Below are positions 7,626 to 15,499 of a DNA stretch of 64,000 nt, one piece after another. The notes under the pieces are model-generated. The model was not told the origin of the DNA. It worked only from the letters and a program-made list of their open reading frames with translations, and did not search any database. How positions within the stretch are numbered: the first letter of the stretch is position 1; each line of letters begins with the position of its first letter. The translations under genes were made by a program, and so were the position numbers. The stretch is from Rhodospirillaceae bacterium (lineage in GTDB: Bacteria > Pseudomonadota > Alphaproteobacteria > UBA6615): assembly GCA_018702955.1 (NCBI GenBank), contig JABJEK010000038.1, positions 1 to 64,000 on the forward strand, given 5' to 3'.

Positions 7626-8711
7626 GTGAAAGCACGTAAGCATCTTGCAACTGTTGCTGCTGCTGGTGTGATGGCCGTTGCGGCAACCGCGACGACGACA
7701 TCCGCAGTAGCAGACAGCTTCACGCTGCGCATTGCCGCGGGCCATCCTTCGGCACCGCTCGCCAGTGTGAACCAACTCAACAAGACCTTCGTTCCGAACG
7801 TGACCAAGCGCGTCGCGGCGGAGACCGACCATAAGGTTCGGTTCATCGAGGGATACGGCGGCACGATCGCCAACCTCTTCGAGGTTCTGGAATCCACCCA
7901 GAAGGGTCTCGTCGACATCGGCGCGATGTGCTCGTGCTTCGAGCCGACGAAGTTGTTCGTCCACAACATGAACTACTTCAACCCGTTCATCTCGGGCGAT
8001 CCGAAGATCATGGGTCCGACCTCGCGTCAGATCCACAAGGAGTTCGACTACTTCTACAAGGTCTTCTCCGACAACTATAACCAGACCTATATCGCCAACG
8101 GTGCGTTCGACGATTACGGCCTGGGTACGAAGTTCCCCTGGACCAAGATGGAAGAGCTCAAGGGTGTGAAGATCGGTGCCGCTGGCCCGAACCTTCCCTG
8201 GCTCGACTATGCTGGTGCCGCGAAGGTTCAGACCAACCTGAACGAAGTCTACAACGCGCTGCAGTCCGGTGTGTTCTCGGGCGTCGTGATTTTCCCGGCG
8301 CCGTATTTCGGCTTCAAGTTTGGCGAAGTCGCGAAGTACTACACGACCATGGGCTGGGGTTCGGTTGTCGCCTACCCGGTGACCGTCAACAACGACACAT
8401 GGGCGAAGCTGCCTGATTCCGTGAAGAAGATCATCATGGAAGAGACCGACGTCTACAACGTGGCCGTTGAAGACGAAGGCGTTCGGAAATTCTCCTCCGC
8501 GCTTGCCAACCTCAAGAAGCAGGGCGTCACGGTTCGTGACCTCGGCGACGAAGAGCGTGGCAAGATGGCTCGTGTGATCGAGCCGTGGGTGAACCAGAAG
8601 GCCGAAGAGTATGAGGCCAAAGGTTTCCCGGGTAAGGCAACCTTCAAACGCCTGATGGCACTGGCAATCGAGAACGGCGCCAAGCCGGTTCACCAGTACA
8701 ACATCAAGTAA
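7626..8711 (+). CDS. dctP: TRAP transporter substrate-binding protein, copy 1
   Basis: 361 residues with a Sec signal peptide (about 1-30, basic start then Ala-rich core, cleavage near SAVADSF). The mature protein is a DctP-type periplasmic receptor; the conserved ligand-pocket region includes KGVKIGAAGPNLPWLDYAGA and NEVYNALQSGVF. The start is a GTG at 7626 with AAGGGAG eight bases upstream; the ATG at 7605 lacks one. It is closely similar along its full length to the next gene, and both carry the odd MCSCFEPTKLFVHN segment with a Cys-Ser-Cys. The receptor presumably delivers to DctQM encoded divergently. Ligand unknown. An intrinsic terminator follows. Confidence 0.92.
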   Translation: MKARKHLATVAAAGVMAVAATATTTSAVADSFTLRIAAGHPSAPLASVNQLNKTFVPNVTKRVAAETDHKVRFIEGYGGTIANLFEVLESTQKGLVDIGAMCSCFEPTKLFVHNMNYFNPFISGDPKIMGPTSRQIHKEFDYFYKVFSDNYNQTYIANGAFDDYGLGTKFPWTKMEELKGVKIGAAGPNLPWLDYAGAAKVQTNLNEVYNALQSGVFSGVVIFPAPYFGFKFGEVAKYYTTMGWGSVVAYPVTVNNDTWAKLPDSVKKIIMEETDVYNVAVEDEGVRKFSSALANLKKQGVTVRDLGDEERGKMARVIEPWVNQKAEEYEAKGFPGKATFKRLMALAIENGAKPVHQYNIK

Positions 8712-8732
8712 AATCGATTACATCGATTTGCG

Positions 8733-8765
8733 AAAGGGCGGCCTCCGGGTCGCCCTTTTTCTTTG
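8733..8765 (+). terminator. Intrinsic terminator after first dctP
   Basis: AAAGGGCG (8733-8740) pairs with CGCCCTTT (8751-8758), followed by TTTTTCTTTG. It lies 21 bases after the stop of the first receptor gene, so the second receptor probably has its own promoter or depends on readthrough. Confidence 0.85.
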
Positions 8766-8908
8766 TCGGCTAACACCACCTGCAAGTCCCTTCCCCTCAA
8801 GCCCAATTCGATCCACACTGACGGCATTGCGTATGAGCACGTTCCACTTGCGTTCCAGTATGTGCCCAACCGGGCTTCAATAACGGAAACGATCAGGGGG
8901 AAATCCCA

Positions 8909-9994
8909 ATGCAATTCTCATCTCAAATAGTCCGTACTGCCCTTTTCGCGGGCACAGTCACCTTCGGCATGGCCACTTTTCAGGCACCTTCCGTAGCAGA
9001 CAGCTTTACGATGCGGATCGCCGCCGGCCATCCGGCAGCGCCGCTGTCACAAGTCAATCAGCTGCAGAAAACATTCGTCCCGAACGTGACCAAGCGCGTC
9101 GCTGCCGAGACCGAGCACAAGATCAGATTCATCGAAGGGTATGGCGGGACCATCGCCAATCTGTTCGAAGTGCTGGAATCCACCCAGAAAGGCCTGGTTG
9201 ATTTCGGATCGATGTGTTCGTGCTTCGAGCCGACCAAGCTCTTTGTGCACAACATCAACTACTTTACGCCGTTCGTGTCAGGCGACCCGAAGATCATGGG
9301 ACCGGCGACCCGCCAGCTTCACGACGAATTCGACTATTTCTCGAAGACCTTCGATCGCTACAACCAGACATTCCTCGGCGGTGGTGCCGTCGATGATTAC
9401 GGGTTGGGCACCACCTTCGCATGGTCGAAAATGTCGGACCTGAAGGGCGTCAAGATCGGTGCCGCGGGTCCAAACCTGCCCTGGCTCGACTTCGCCGGCG
9501 CGGCAAAGGTCCAGACCAATCTGAATGAGGTCTATAACGCTCTGCAATCTGGCGTCTATGACGGCATCGTCATCTTCCCCGCTCCCTATTTCGGGTTCAA
9601 GTTCGGCGAAGTCGCCAAGTTCTACACGACCATGGGATGGGGCTCTGTTACGGCCTATCCGCTGGCCGTGAACAAGGACAGCTGGGCCAAACTGCCGGCG
9701 AATGTGAAAAAAATCATTCAGGAAGAAATTCCGGTTTATGAAGCCGCCATCGAGGAAGAAAGCACGATCAAATATGTGACGGCCCTCAAGAAGCTCAAGG
9801 AACAAGGGGTCACTGTGCAGGATCTCGATCCGGCCGTACGGCGGGAAATGGCGCAAGCCATCGAACCGTGGGTCAACCAGAAGGCACAGGAGTATGAAGA
9901 TGCTGGCGTGCCCGGTAAGGCCACGTTCCGCCGGCTGATCGAACTCGCAATCGCCAACGGCGCCAAGCCGGTCCACAAATACACGATCAACTAA
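8909..9994 (+). CDS. dctP: TRAP transporter substrate-binding protein, copy 2
   Basis: 361 residues, the same length as copy 1 and collinear with it from the signal-peptide junction (VADSFTMRIAAGHP) to the C-terminus (NGAKPVHKYTIN). Differences cluster in the C-terminal 100 residues and around residue 150. It has its own Sec signal. An AGGGGGAAATCCC ribosome site precedes the ATG. It is a tandem duplicate sharing one divergently encoded permease pair. The two copies may widen the ligand range. An intrinsic terminator follows its stop. Confidence 0.92.
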   Translation: MQFSSQIVRTALFAGTVTFGMATFQAPSVADSFTMRIAAGHPAAPLSQVNQLQKTFVPNVTKRVAAETEHKIRFIEGYGGTIANLFEVLESTQKGLVDFGSMCSCFEPTKLFVHNINYFTPFVSGDPKIMGPATRQLHDEFDYFSKTFDRYNQTFLGGGAVDDYGLGTTFAWSKMSDLKGVKIGAAGPNLPWLDFAGAAKVQTNLNEVYNALQSGVYDGIVIFPAPYFGFKFGEVAKFYTTMGWGSVTAYPLAVNKDSWAKLPANVKKIIQEEIPVYEAAIEEESTIKYVTALKKLKEQGVTVQDLDPAVRREMAQAIEPWVNQKAQEYEDAGVPGKATFRRLIELAIANGAKPVHKYTIN

Positions 9995-10017
9995 AAGTCG
10001 ATCTCATCGAAAACGGA

Positions 10018-10045
10018 AAGGGCGGCCCAAAGGCCGCCCTTCTCT
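10018..10045. terminator. Bidirectional terminator between second dctP and the HisD-like gene
   Basis: AGGGCGGCC (10019-10027) pairs with GGCCGCCCT (10032-10040) with a four-base loop. The plus-strand tail is TCTCTG; the minus-strand tail is TTTCCGTTTTC. It separates two convergent genes. Confidence 0.8.
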
Positions 10046-10064
10046 GTTCGGCTCGTCGCTGGCT

Positions 10065-11378
10065 CTACTCGGCAGCGTCAGTTGCCCCGATACCGATATT
10101 CCGGCCGGCGTAGCGGCGCAGGCGCAGATCGGCCTGTTCCTTGTGACCCCAGAAGCGCTCAACCTCGCACAGTCGCGAACAATAGTCGCCGACCAGCGCA
10201 CTCGCCTCTTCCGTGACTTGCTGATAGGTGCAGGTCTTCATGAACTTGCCGACCCACAGGCCGCCGGTGTAGCGAGCCGCACCCTTCGTCGGCAGCGTGT
10301 GGTTCGTGCCGATGACCTTGTCGCCATAGGCCACATTGGTCTCGGGCCCGATGAACAGCGCACCGAAGTTGGTCATGTTGTCGAGGAACCAGCGCGGGTC
10401 TTCGGTCAGGATCTCGACATGCTCATAGGCGAGACGGTCCGCCTCGATCCGCATCTCCTCGCGGTCGCCGCACAGGATGATCTGGCCGTAATCGCGCCAC
10501 GCCACGGACGCCACGTCCGCCGTCGGCAATATCTTCAACTGGCGCTCGATCTCCGCCGGAATGGCCTCGGCCAGTTCCCGCGACGTCGTGATCACGGCCG
10601 CCGGTGAGTTCGGGCCGTGTTCGGCCTGACCGAGCAGATCGACCACCACCATTTCGACGTCGGCGGTGTCGTCGGCAATCACGAGCACTTCCGTGGGGCC
10701 GGCAAACAGATCGATCCCCACCTTGCCGTAGAGCTGGCGCTTGGCCTCCGCAACATACGCATTGCCTGGTCCGACCAGCATGTCGCAGGGCGAGATCGTC
10801 TCGGTGCCGATGCCCATCGCCGCCACAGCCTGCACACCACCAAGACAGTAAATCTCATCTGCCCCGGCGAAATGCATCGCCGCGATCGTCGCCGCGTGCG
10901 GGCCACCTTCGTTCGGCGGCGTGCAGGCGATCACCCGCGGCACGCCGGCGACCTTGGCCGTCACGATCGACATATGGGCCGACGCGACCATCGGGTAGCG
11001 GCCGCCCGGCACGTAGCAACCAACGCTGTTCACGGGAATATTCTTGTGGCCCAGGGTCACGCCCGGAAGCGTTTCGACTTCGACATCCTTCATGGAATCA
11101 CGCTGTATCTGCGCGAAGTTGCGGACCTGGGTCTGCGCAAACTTGATGTCCTCAATCGTCTGCTCGGGCAGAGAATCGACGAGTTCCTTCACCTGCGCAT
11201 CGGACAGACGGAAACTGTCGGGCGTCCACTTGTCGAACTTCTCCGACAGCTCGCGCAGGGCCGCGTCGCCGCGGGATTTCACGTCGCCGAGAATCCCCTC
11301 AACAATCCCACGAACCTTGATATCGGCTTCGTCGGTCGCGTCGGCGTCCATCCCCTGCTTCAGGAACTCGATGGCCAT
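10065..11378 (-). CDS. Histidinol dehydrogenase family enzyme, probably catabolic (sulfopropanediol-dehydrogenase-like)
   Basis: 437 residues, the length of HisD. The HisD active site is fully kept: presumed zinc ligands Gln251 and His254 (GQAEHGPNS), Asp353 ([10 protein letters not shown]) and His412 (WGHKEQ), and the base pair Glu319-His320 ([11 protein letters not shown]). The enzyme should oxidise an alcohol in two NAD-dependent steps to an acid. No his genes are near, and the neighbours are a TRAP system and cyclase-type hydrolases. The distinctive [14 protein letters not shown] stretch after the Asp/His site reminds me of HpsN-type dihydroxypropanesulfonate dehydrogenases rather than true HisD, but I cannot verify this by alignment. 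The gene follows the cyclase gene at 11481 on the same strand, with a weak hairpin between. Confidence 0.85.
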   Translation of the reverse strand: MAIEFLKQGMDADATDEADIKVRGIVEGILGDVKSRGDAALRELSEKFDKWTPDSFRLSDAQVKELVDSLPEQTIEDIKFAQTQVRNFAQIQRDSMKDVEVETLPGVTLGHKNIPVNSVGCYVPGGRYPMVASAHMSIVTAKVAGVPRVIACTPPNEGGPHAATIAAMHFAGADEIYCLGGVQAVAAMGIGTETISPCDMLVGPGNAYVAEAKRQLYGKVGIDLFAGPTEVLVIADDTADVEMVVVDLLGQAEHGPNSPAAVITTSRELAEAIPAEIERQLKILPTADVASVAWRDYGQIILCGDREEMRIEADRLAYEHVEILTEDPRWFLDNMTNFGALFIGPETNVAYGDKVIGTNHTLPTKGAARYTGGLWVGKFMKTCTYQQVTEEASALVGDYCSRLCEVERFWGHKEQADLRLRRYAGRNIGIGATDAAE

Positions 11379-11424
11379 GTCACTTTTCCTCGTATGGGTG
11401 TGTATTTCGCAGTGTCTTAAAACA

Positions 11425-11458
11425 GAGCGGGCGGCACCGACAACCCCGGCACCGCCCG
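11425..11458 (-). terminator. Weak intergenic hairpin between cyclase and HisD-like genes
   Basis: CGGGCGG (11428-11434) pairs with CCGCCCG (11452-11458), and the stem can be extended imperfectly. On the minus strand it is followed by CTCTGTTTTAAG, a poor U tract. It may attenuate rather than end transcription into the HisD-like gene. Confidence 0.45.
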
Positions 11459-11480
11459 ATCCGAATATTGTCCGCAGATG

Positions 11481-12464
11481 CTACTTGATGGCCTGCGGAT
11501 TGATCGGTGAGCCGACACCCCTGGTGATCGGCAGCGGCGGCGCGACGAACATGAACTCATACACCTTGTCGGCGTCACAGTCGTTCGCCAGGTCCTTGAG
11601 ATAGAATATCTCGCCCATGGTGATGCCGATCTGCGGGATCACGATCCAGTGCCAGGGCTGGAACACATCGTCGGTCTCGTTCGGGATGACTTCGCAGCCC
11701 CAGGTATCGGCGCAGATCGCGGCGATTTCCATGTCGTGCATCCAGTCACAGGTGTGGAAAGACACGCCCGGCGCATCGCCGCCCGCATATCCGCCCCACT
11801 CACCCGCCGCCAGGCAGCGTTCCATATGGCCGGTGCGGTAGATCACGAAGTCGCCGCGCCTGATCTCGACACCCTGCGCCTTGGCGCACGCATCGAGATC
11901 GTCGGCATCGATCGCCGTACCATCTTCCAGAGAATCGACACCGGCCCAACGCGCGATGTCGAGCAGCACACCGCGGCCGACCATCTTATTGCGCATCTTG
12001 TGGATCGCGTTTTTCTCCGCACCGTTGGCCCCGACCAGCGTTGCGTCGTAGCCGTTCCACATCTTGTCGCTATTGAAGACGTGGCCGAGTGCGTCCCACT
12101 GGGTGCCGCATTGCAGCGGCAGCGACACGGCGTCATCGGCGTACTGGCTCGGGTATTTCTTTCCAGGCACCGTTTGTTTGCCCTGAACGGCATCGGTGCC
12201 GGTGGCCAGCATGGTGTGGATCGGGTTCCAGCGGCCGCCGAACAAACCATTCTGAGGGCCGTCACCGTCGAAGTTCAGGCCCAGCGCAAAGACCTCGCCC
12301 CGCTTGACCAACTGGGCTGCCGCCTTGCGCTCCTCATCGCCCACATAGTTGATCGTGCCCCACTCATCGTCGGGCCCCCATTTGCCCCAGTTCTTGTTGC
12401 GCTCGGACTTCTCCTTGATGGTGTCCATGTCCATCTGGAATTTCGGATCGTCGTAACGATGCAT
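11481..12464 (-). CDS. Cyclase family metal-dependent hydrolase (PF04199-like), copy 1
   Basis: 327 residues of the cyclase/kynurenine-formamidase/isatin-hydrolase fold. These enzymes open amide or lactone-type bonds with Mn or Zn. The canonical metal motif HxGTHxDxxxH appears here as Gln118-x-Gly-Thr-Gln122-x-Asp124-xxx-His128 (LQCGTQWDALGHVF), so two His ligands are glutamine. A second typical block is GDFVIYRTGHMERC. No signal peptide, so cytoplasmic. It is paralogous to the next gene upstream (12599) over nearly the whole length. The ribosome site is GGGGGAGACC. The substrate is unknown; cyclisable amides or lactones are likely. Confidence 0.88.
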   Translation of the reverse strand: MHRYDDPKFQMDMDTIKEKSERNKNWGKWGPDDEWGTINYVGDEERKAAAQLVKRGEVFALGLNFDGDGPQNGLFGGRWNPIHTMLATGTDAVQGKQTVPGKKYPSQYADDAVSLPLQCGTQWDALGHVFNSDKMWNGYDATLVGANGAEKNAIHKMRNKMVGRGVLLDIARWAGVDSLEDGTAIDADDLDACAKAQGVEIRRGDFVIYRTGHMERCLAAGEWGGYAGGDAPGVSFHTCDWMHDMEIAAICADTWGCEVIPNETDDVFQPWHWIVIPQIGITMGEIFYLKDLANDCDADKVYEFMFVAPPLPITRGVGSPINPQAIK

Positions 12465-12543
12465 CTCAGGTCTCCCCCGTAAATCTCGGTTGCGCCCGCC
12501 TCGTGCGGGCGGATTTTATTATAATGGAACTATAGCAAAACAA

Positions 12544-12574
12544 AGGGGCCACGCTCCAATGGAACGTGACCCCT
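12544..12574 (-). terminator. Intrinsic terminator after the second cyclase gene
   Basis: A 10-bp stem with one mismatch (12544-12553 with 12565-12574: AGGGGCCACG and CGTGACCCCT) extended by TCC/GGA. The minus-strand tail is TTTGTTTT. It would end transcription of the gene at 12599 before the cyclase at 11481. Confidence 0.75.
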
Positions 12575-12598
12575 AAAACTGCATAACTGCCGTCAAAT

Positions 12599-13633
12599 TT
12601 ACTTGATGGCCTGCGGGTTGATCGGTGAACCCGTGCCGCGGGTGATCACCAGCGGCGGGGCGCAGAGGAAGAACTCATAGACGCCGTCCTCGGCGCAGTC
12701 TTCAACCAGCTCGCGCAGATACCAGATCTCGCCGTGAACGATGCCGATATGCGGGATCGTTACCCAATGCCAGGGCTGATTGAGACCCGGGACACTCTTG
12801 TTGGGGCGCACTTCGATGCCCCAGGTGTCCGAGCAGATGCCGGAGATCTGTTTCTCGTGGATCCAGTCAACGGTCTCGAAACCAAGGCCCGGCGCGTCGC
12901 CGCCGCCGTAACCGCCCCATTCGCCCTTATCCAGGCAATCCGCCATCTGGCCGGTGTTGAAGATCACGAAGTCACCGCGGCGCACTTCGACGCCCTGCTT
13001 CTTCGCAGTGGCTTCGAGGTCCTTGATGGTGATCTCATAGCCGTCCGCGAGGCGTTTCTTTCCCTTGTAGCGGGCGACGTCGAGCAACACGCCACGACCG
13101 ACCATCTTGTCGGCAAATTTCTCGATGCCGTTCTTGTGGGCGCCACGCACGTCGACGAGCGTCGCGTCATAGCCGTTCCACATCTTGTCGTCGGTGAAGA
13201 CATGGGAGAGCGCGTCCCACTGGGTCGCGGCCTGGGTCGGCAGATTGATGGCATCATCGGCGTAACGCATGCCGGCGAGCGGCTCCTGAATGCCCTGGAC
13301 CGCATCCGTGCCGGTGGCGAGCATCTGATGCATCGGGTTCCAGCGGCCGCCGAACAACCCGTTCTGCGGGCCGTTCTCGTCAAGGTTCAGACCGAGGCGG
13401 AACACCTTGCCCTTCTGAATCAGCTTGGCGGCGTTGGCGATGTCTTCCGGGGTGATGTAGTTGAGAACACCGAGCTCGTCGTTCTTGCCCCACTTGCCCC
13501 AGTTGCTCAGCTCCTTGCACTTGCGCATCACGTCCGCTTTGGTGAGCAGCTTCTTGCCCTTGCGGGCCGCGCTCTTTTTCGCGGCTGGTTTCTTTTTAGC
13601 GGCTGGTTTGCGTGCAGTTGCTTTCTTGGCCAT
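12599..13633 (-). CDS. Cyclase family metal-dependent hydrolase, copy 2, with lysine-rich histone-H1-like N-terminal tail
   Basis: 344 residues. Residues 1-28 contain 11 lysines and 2 arginines among Ala and Pro (KKATARKPAAKKK), resembling bacterial histone-H1-like tails. Residues from about 40 onward align with copy 1. The metal motif is Gln134-AAT-Gln138-x-Asp140-xxx-His144 (TQAATQWDALSHVF), again with Gln for the usual His. GRGVLLDVAR and GDFVIFNTGQMADC are shared blocks. The ATG at 13633 is followed directly by the basic tail, and an AAGGACAT site precedes it; an internal start would lie at Met36 (13528), so the tail depends on the first ATG being used. Same likely chemistry as copy 1. 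Confidence 0.87.
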   Translation of the reverse strand: MAKKATARKPAAKKKPAAKKSAARKGKKLLTKADVMRKCKELSNWGKWGKNDELGVLNYITPEDIANAAKLIQKGKVFRLGLNLDENGPQNGLFGGRWNPMHQMLATGTDAVQGIQEPLAGMRYADDAINLPTQAATQWDALSHVFTDDKMWNGYDATLVDVRGAHKNGIEKFADKMVGRGVLLDVARYKGKKRLADGYEITIKDLEATAKKQGVEVRRGDFVIFNTGQMADCLDKGEWGGYGGGDAPGLGFETVDWIHEKQISGICSDTWGIEVRPNKSVPGLNQPWHWVTIPHIGIVHGEIWYLRELVEDCAEDGVYEFFLCAPPLVITRGTGSPINPQAIK

Positions 13634-13781
13634 GTCCTTGCCTCGCCTTTGTCTAATCTCAAAATTGATCTGCTTTGCCGGTCTTACGTCCGGCTTCGGG
13701 CTCGGTTATGGTCGCACCAAAATCGGATTGCAAGCATGCAATCCGCCGGGTTTGACCACATTGTGACAGGGAAAGAACGAG

Positions 13782-14561
13782 ATGAGCGCTGTTGAAGCAG
13801 AAGACAATAAATCACCATCGCTACGACTTGATGGTCTGGTTGCCGTGGTCTCCGGCGCTGGTCGTGGCCTGGGGCGTGGCATCGCGCTGGCGCTCGCCGA
13901 CGCCGGGGCCGAACTCGTGCTGGTCAGCCGCACCCAGAGCGATCTCGACGAGGTTGCCGAACGCATCACCGAGGCCGGCGGCACCGCGCGCACTGTTGTA
14001 TGCGACGTGACCGATGCCGCACAGGTAACCGAACGAATCGAGAGCCTCGAGCGGATCGACATCCTGATGAACAACGCGGGTGCCAACATCCCCGAACCGT
14101 TCGTCGATGTGACCGAGGAGCATCTCGACTTCCTCCTCAACATCAACGTGAAGTCCATGTTCCTGGTGGCCCAGGCGGCCGCACGGCGCATGCTCGCGAA
14201 TGGCCGCGGTGGCTCGATCATTCACATGTCGTCACAGATGGGACATGTCGGATCGCCCAACCGCACCAACTATTGCGCAACCAAACATGCCGTCGAAGGC
14301 ATGAGCAAGGCGATTGCGGCCGAGCTCGCACCCCAGAACATCCGCAGCAATTGCATCGGCCCGACCTTCATCGAGACACCGATGACGAAGCCGATGTTCG
14401 AGAATCCGGAATTCAGGGAGTTCGTGATGGACCGCATCCTGATGGGGCGGCTCGGCAAGATATCCGACGTCACGGGGTCCGTCATATTCCTCGCCTCGCC
14501 CGCCTCGGAGTTGATCACCGGCGCCAGCTTAACCATTGATGGCGGCTGGACCGTGGTCTAA
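13782..14561 (+). CDS. SDR family NAD(P)-dependent oxidoreductase
   Basis: 259 residues of a classical short-chain dehydrogenase. The cofactor motif is SGAGRGLGRGIA (about 25-36), NNAG is present, and the catalytic residues are the Ser in HMSSQMG and Tyr-xxx-Lys in NYCATK. The C-terminus GASLTIDGGWTVV is typical of FabG-like members. Residues 1-16 are an extra acidic lead. GGGAAAGAACGAG precedes the ATG. The gene starts a plus-strand group with the deiodinase-like gene. It is divergent from the lysine-tailed cyclase. The substrate cannot be told from sequence. Confidence 0.9.
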   Translation: MSAVEAEDNKSPSLRLDGLVAVVSGAGRGLGRGIALALADAGAELVLVSRTQSDLDEVAERITEAGGTARTVVCDVTDAAQVTERIESLERIDILMNNAGANIPEPFVDVTEEHLDFLLNINVKSMFLVAQAAARRMLANGRGGSIIHMSSQMGHVGSPNRTNYCATKHAVEGMSKAIAAELAPQNIRSNCIGPTFIETPMTKPMFENPEFREFVMDRILMGRLGKISDVTGSVIFLASPASELITGASLTIDGGWTVV

Positions 14562-14702
14562 AGTCCGGCTTTCAGCCAGAAAGCCGCATTGTTGTGCACG
14601 TTTTCACGCTTCTGTTGCTACCGAACCGGCCCTTTATGCTGTAATATTCGCGCAACCCAATGACTTGGACTTCCCGATGAAGTCCCCAAGGAGAGCGAAC
14701 CG

Positions 14703-15428
14703 ATGGGCGCACCCGCACGCGACGACACATACAATTACTCGCGCTTTAAGATGAGCAATTACGAGCTCGGCTACTTCCCCGGCCCGAAGGCCGGCGAAGA
14801 GGTGAACTTCGACTACACGTTGACGGACCTCGACGGAAACGAGGTCAAGCTTGCCGACTACAAGGGCAAGTGGCTCGTCATCGAGTCCGGCAGCCTCACC
14901 TGCCCGATGTACGTCAAGAACGTGAAGCCATATGCCAAGCTGAAGGAAAAATATCCCGACGTTGAATGGTTGGTCGTCTATGTCCGTGAAGCGCATCCGG
15001 GCGAGAAAGCCAAGCAGGCGGTCTCGATGGACGAGAAGATCGAATACGCCAAGCGCAACCGCGACGACTACAAGGAAGAGCGCAAGATCATCGTCGATGA
15101 CGTTGCCGGAAAATGGCATCACGAGTGGGGCCTTCTGCCCAACACCGTGTATGTGATTAATCCCGACGGACAAGTCATCTACCGCGCCGACTGGTCATTC
15201 GCGCATCTCGTTGAGCGCGCGCTGGAAAACCGCGACACGATCAACACCAACGAGCATGTCGCGATCATCGGCGCAGCCCCCTGGATCACCATTCCCGTGA
15301 CCCTCAAAGGCGGTTGGGTAGCGCTCTATGACATCCTGATCATCTTCCCCAAGGTCTATTACATGCATTTCAAGCTGGATATTCAGACCTGGTGGGCAAA
15401 GCGCAAGGCACGCAAACAGGCCGCATAA
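14703..15428 (+). CDS. Thioredoxin-fold redoxin related to iodothyronine deiodinases (cysteine form)
   Basis: 241 residues with no signal peptide. A single catalytic-type cysteine, Cys67, lies in ESGSLTCPMYVKNV, where vertebrate deiodinases have GSCT-Sec-PPF. Downstream, WLVVYVREAHPG (90-100) matches the deiodinase hallmark LVYIxEAHPSDGW, and NTVYVINPDGQVIYRADWS matches the last strands of the fold. A C-terminal segment (about 195-225) is hydrophobic and could contact the membrane. A second resolving Cys in a CxxC is absent. It could be a peroxiredoxin-like reductase or a dehalogenase; function not established. AAGGAGAGCG precedes the ATG and a strong terminator follows the stop. Confidence 0.8.
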   Translation: MGAPARDDTYNYSRFKMSNYELGYFPGPKAGEEVNFDYTLTDLDGNEVKLADYKGKWLVIESGSLTCPMYVKNVKPYAKLKEKYPDVEWLVVYVREAHPGEKAKQAVSMDEKIEYAKRNRDDYKEERKIIVDDVAGKWHHEWGLLPNTVYVINPDGQVIYRADWSFAHLVERALENRDTINTNEHVAIIGAAPWITIPVTLKGGWVALYDILIIFPKVYYMHFKLDIQTWWAKRKARKQAA

Positions 15429-15457
15429 GCCGACGCAAACACTGCCTCCGAGTTCAG

Positions 15458-15498
15458 AAAGGCCGGGCGCCCCCAATGCGGGCCCCGGCCTTTTTTTA
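15458..15498 (+). terminator. Strong intrinsic terminator after the deiodinase-like gene
   Basis: AAAGGCCGGG (15458-15467) pairs with CCCGGCCTTT (15484-15493), followed by a run of T. It lies between convergent genes. Confidence 0.9.
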
Positions 15499-15499
15499 T

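Noticed and set aside
10065-11378. Biosynthetic HisD
   Set aside because: No his genes nearby, and the context is catabolic, so I do not give it the hisD symbol.
14900-14910. Selenocysteine codon in the deiodinase-like gene
   Set aside because: The active-site codon is TGC (Cys), and there is no in-frame TGA.
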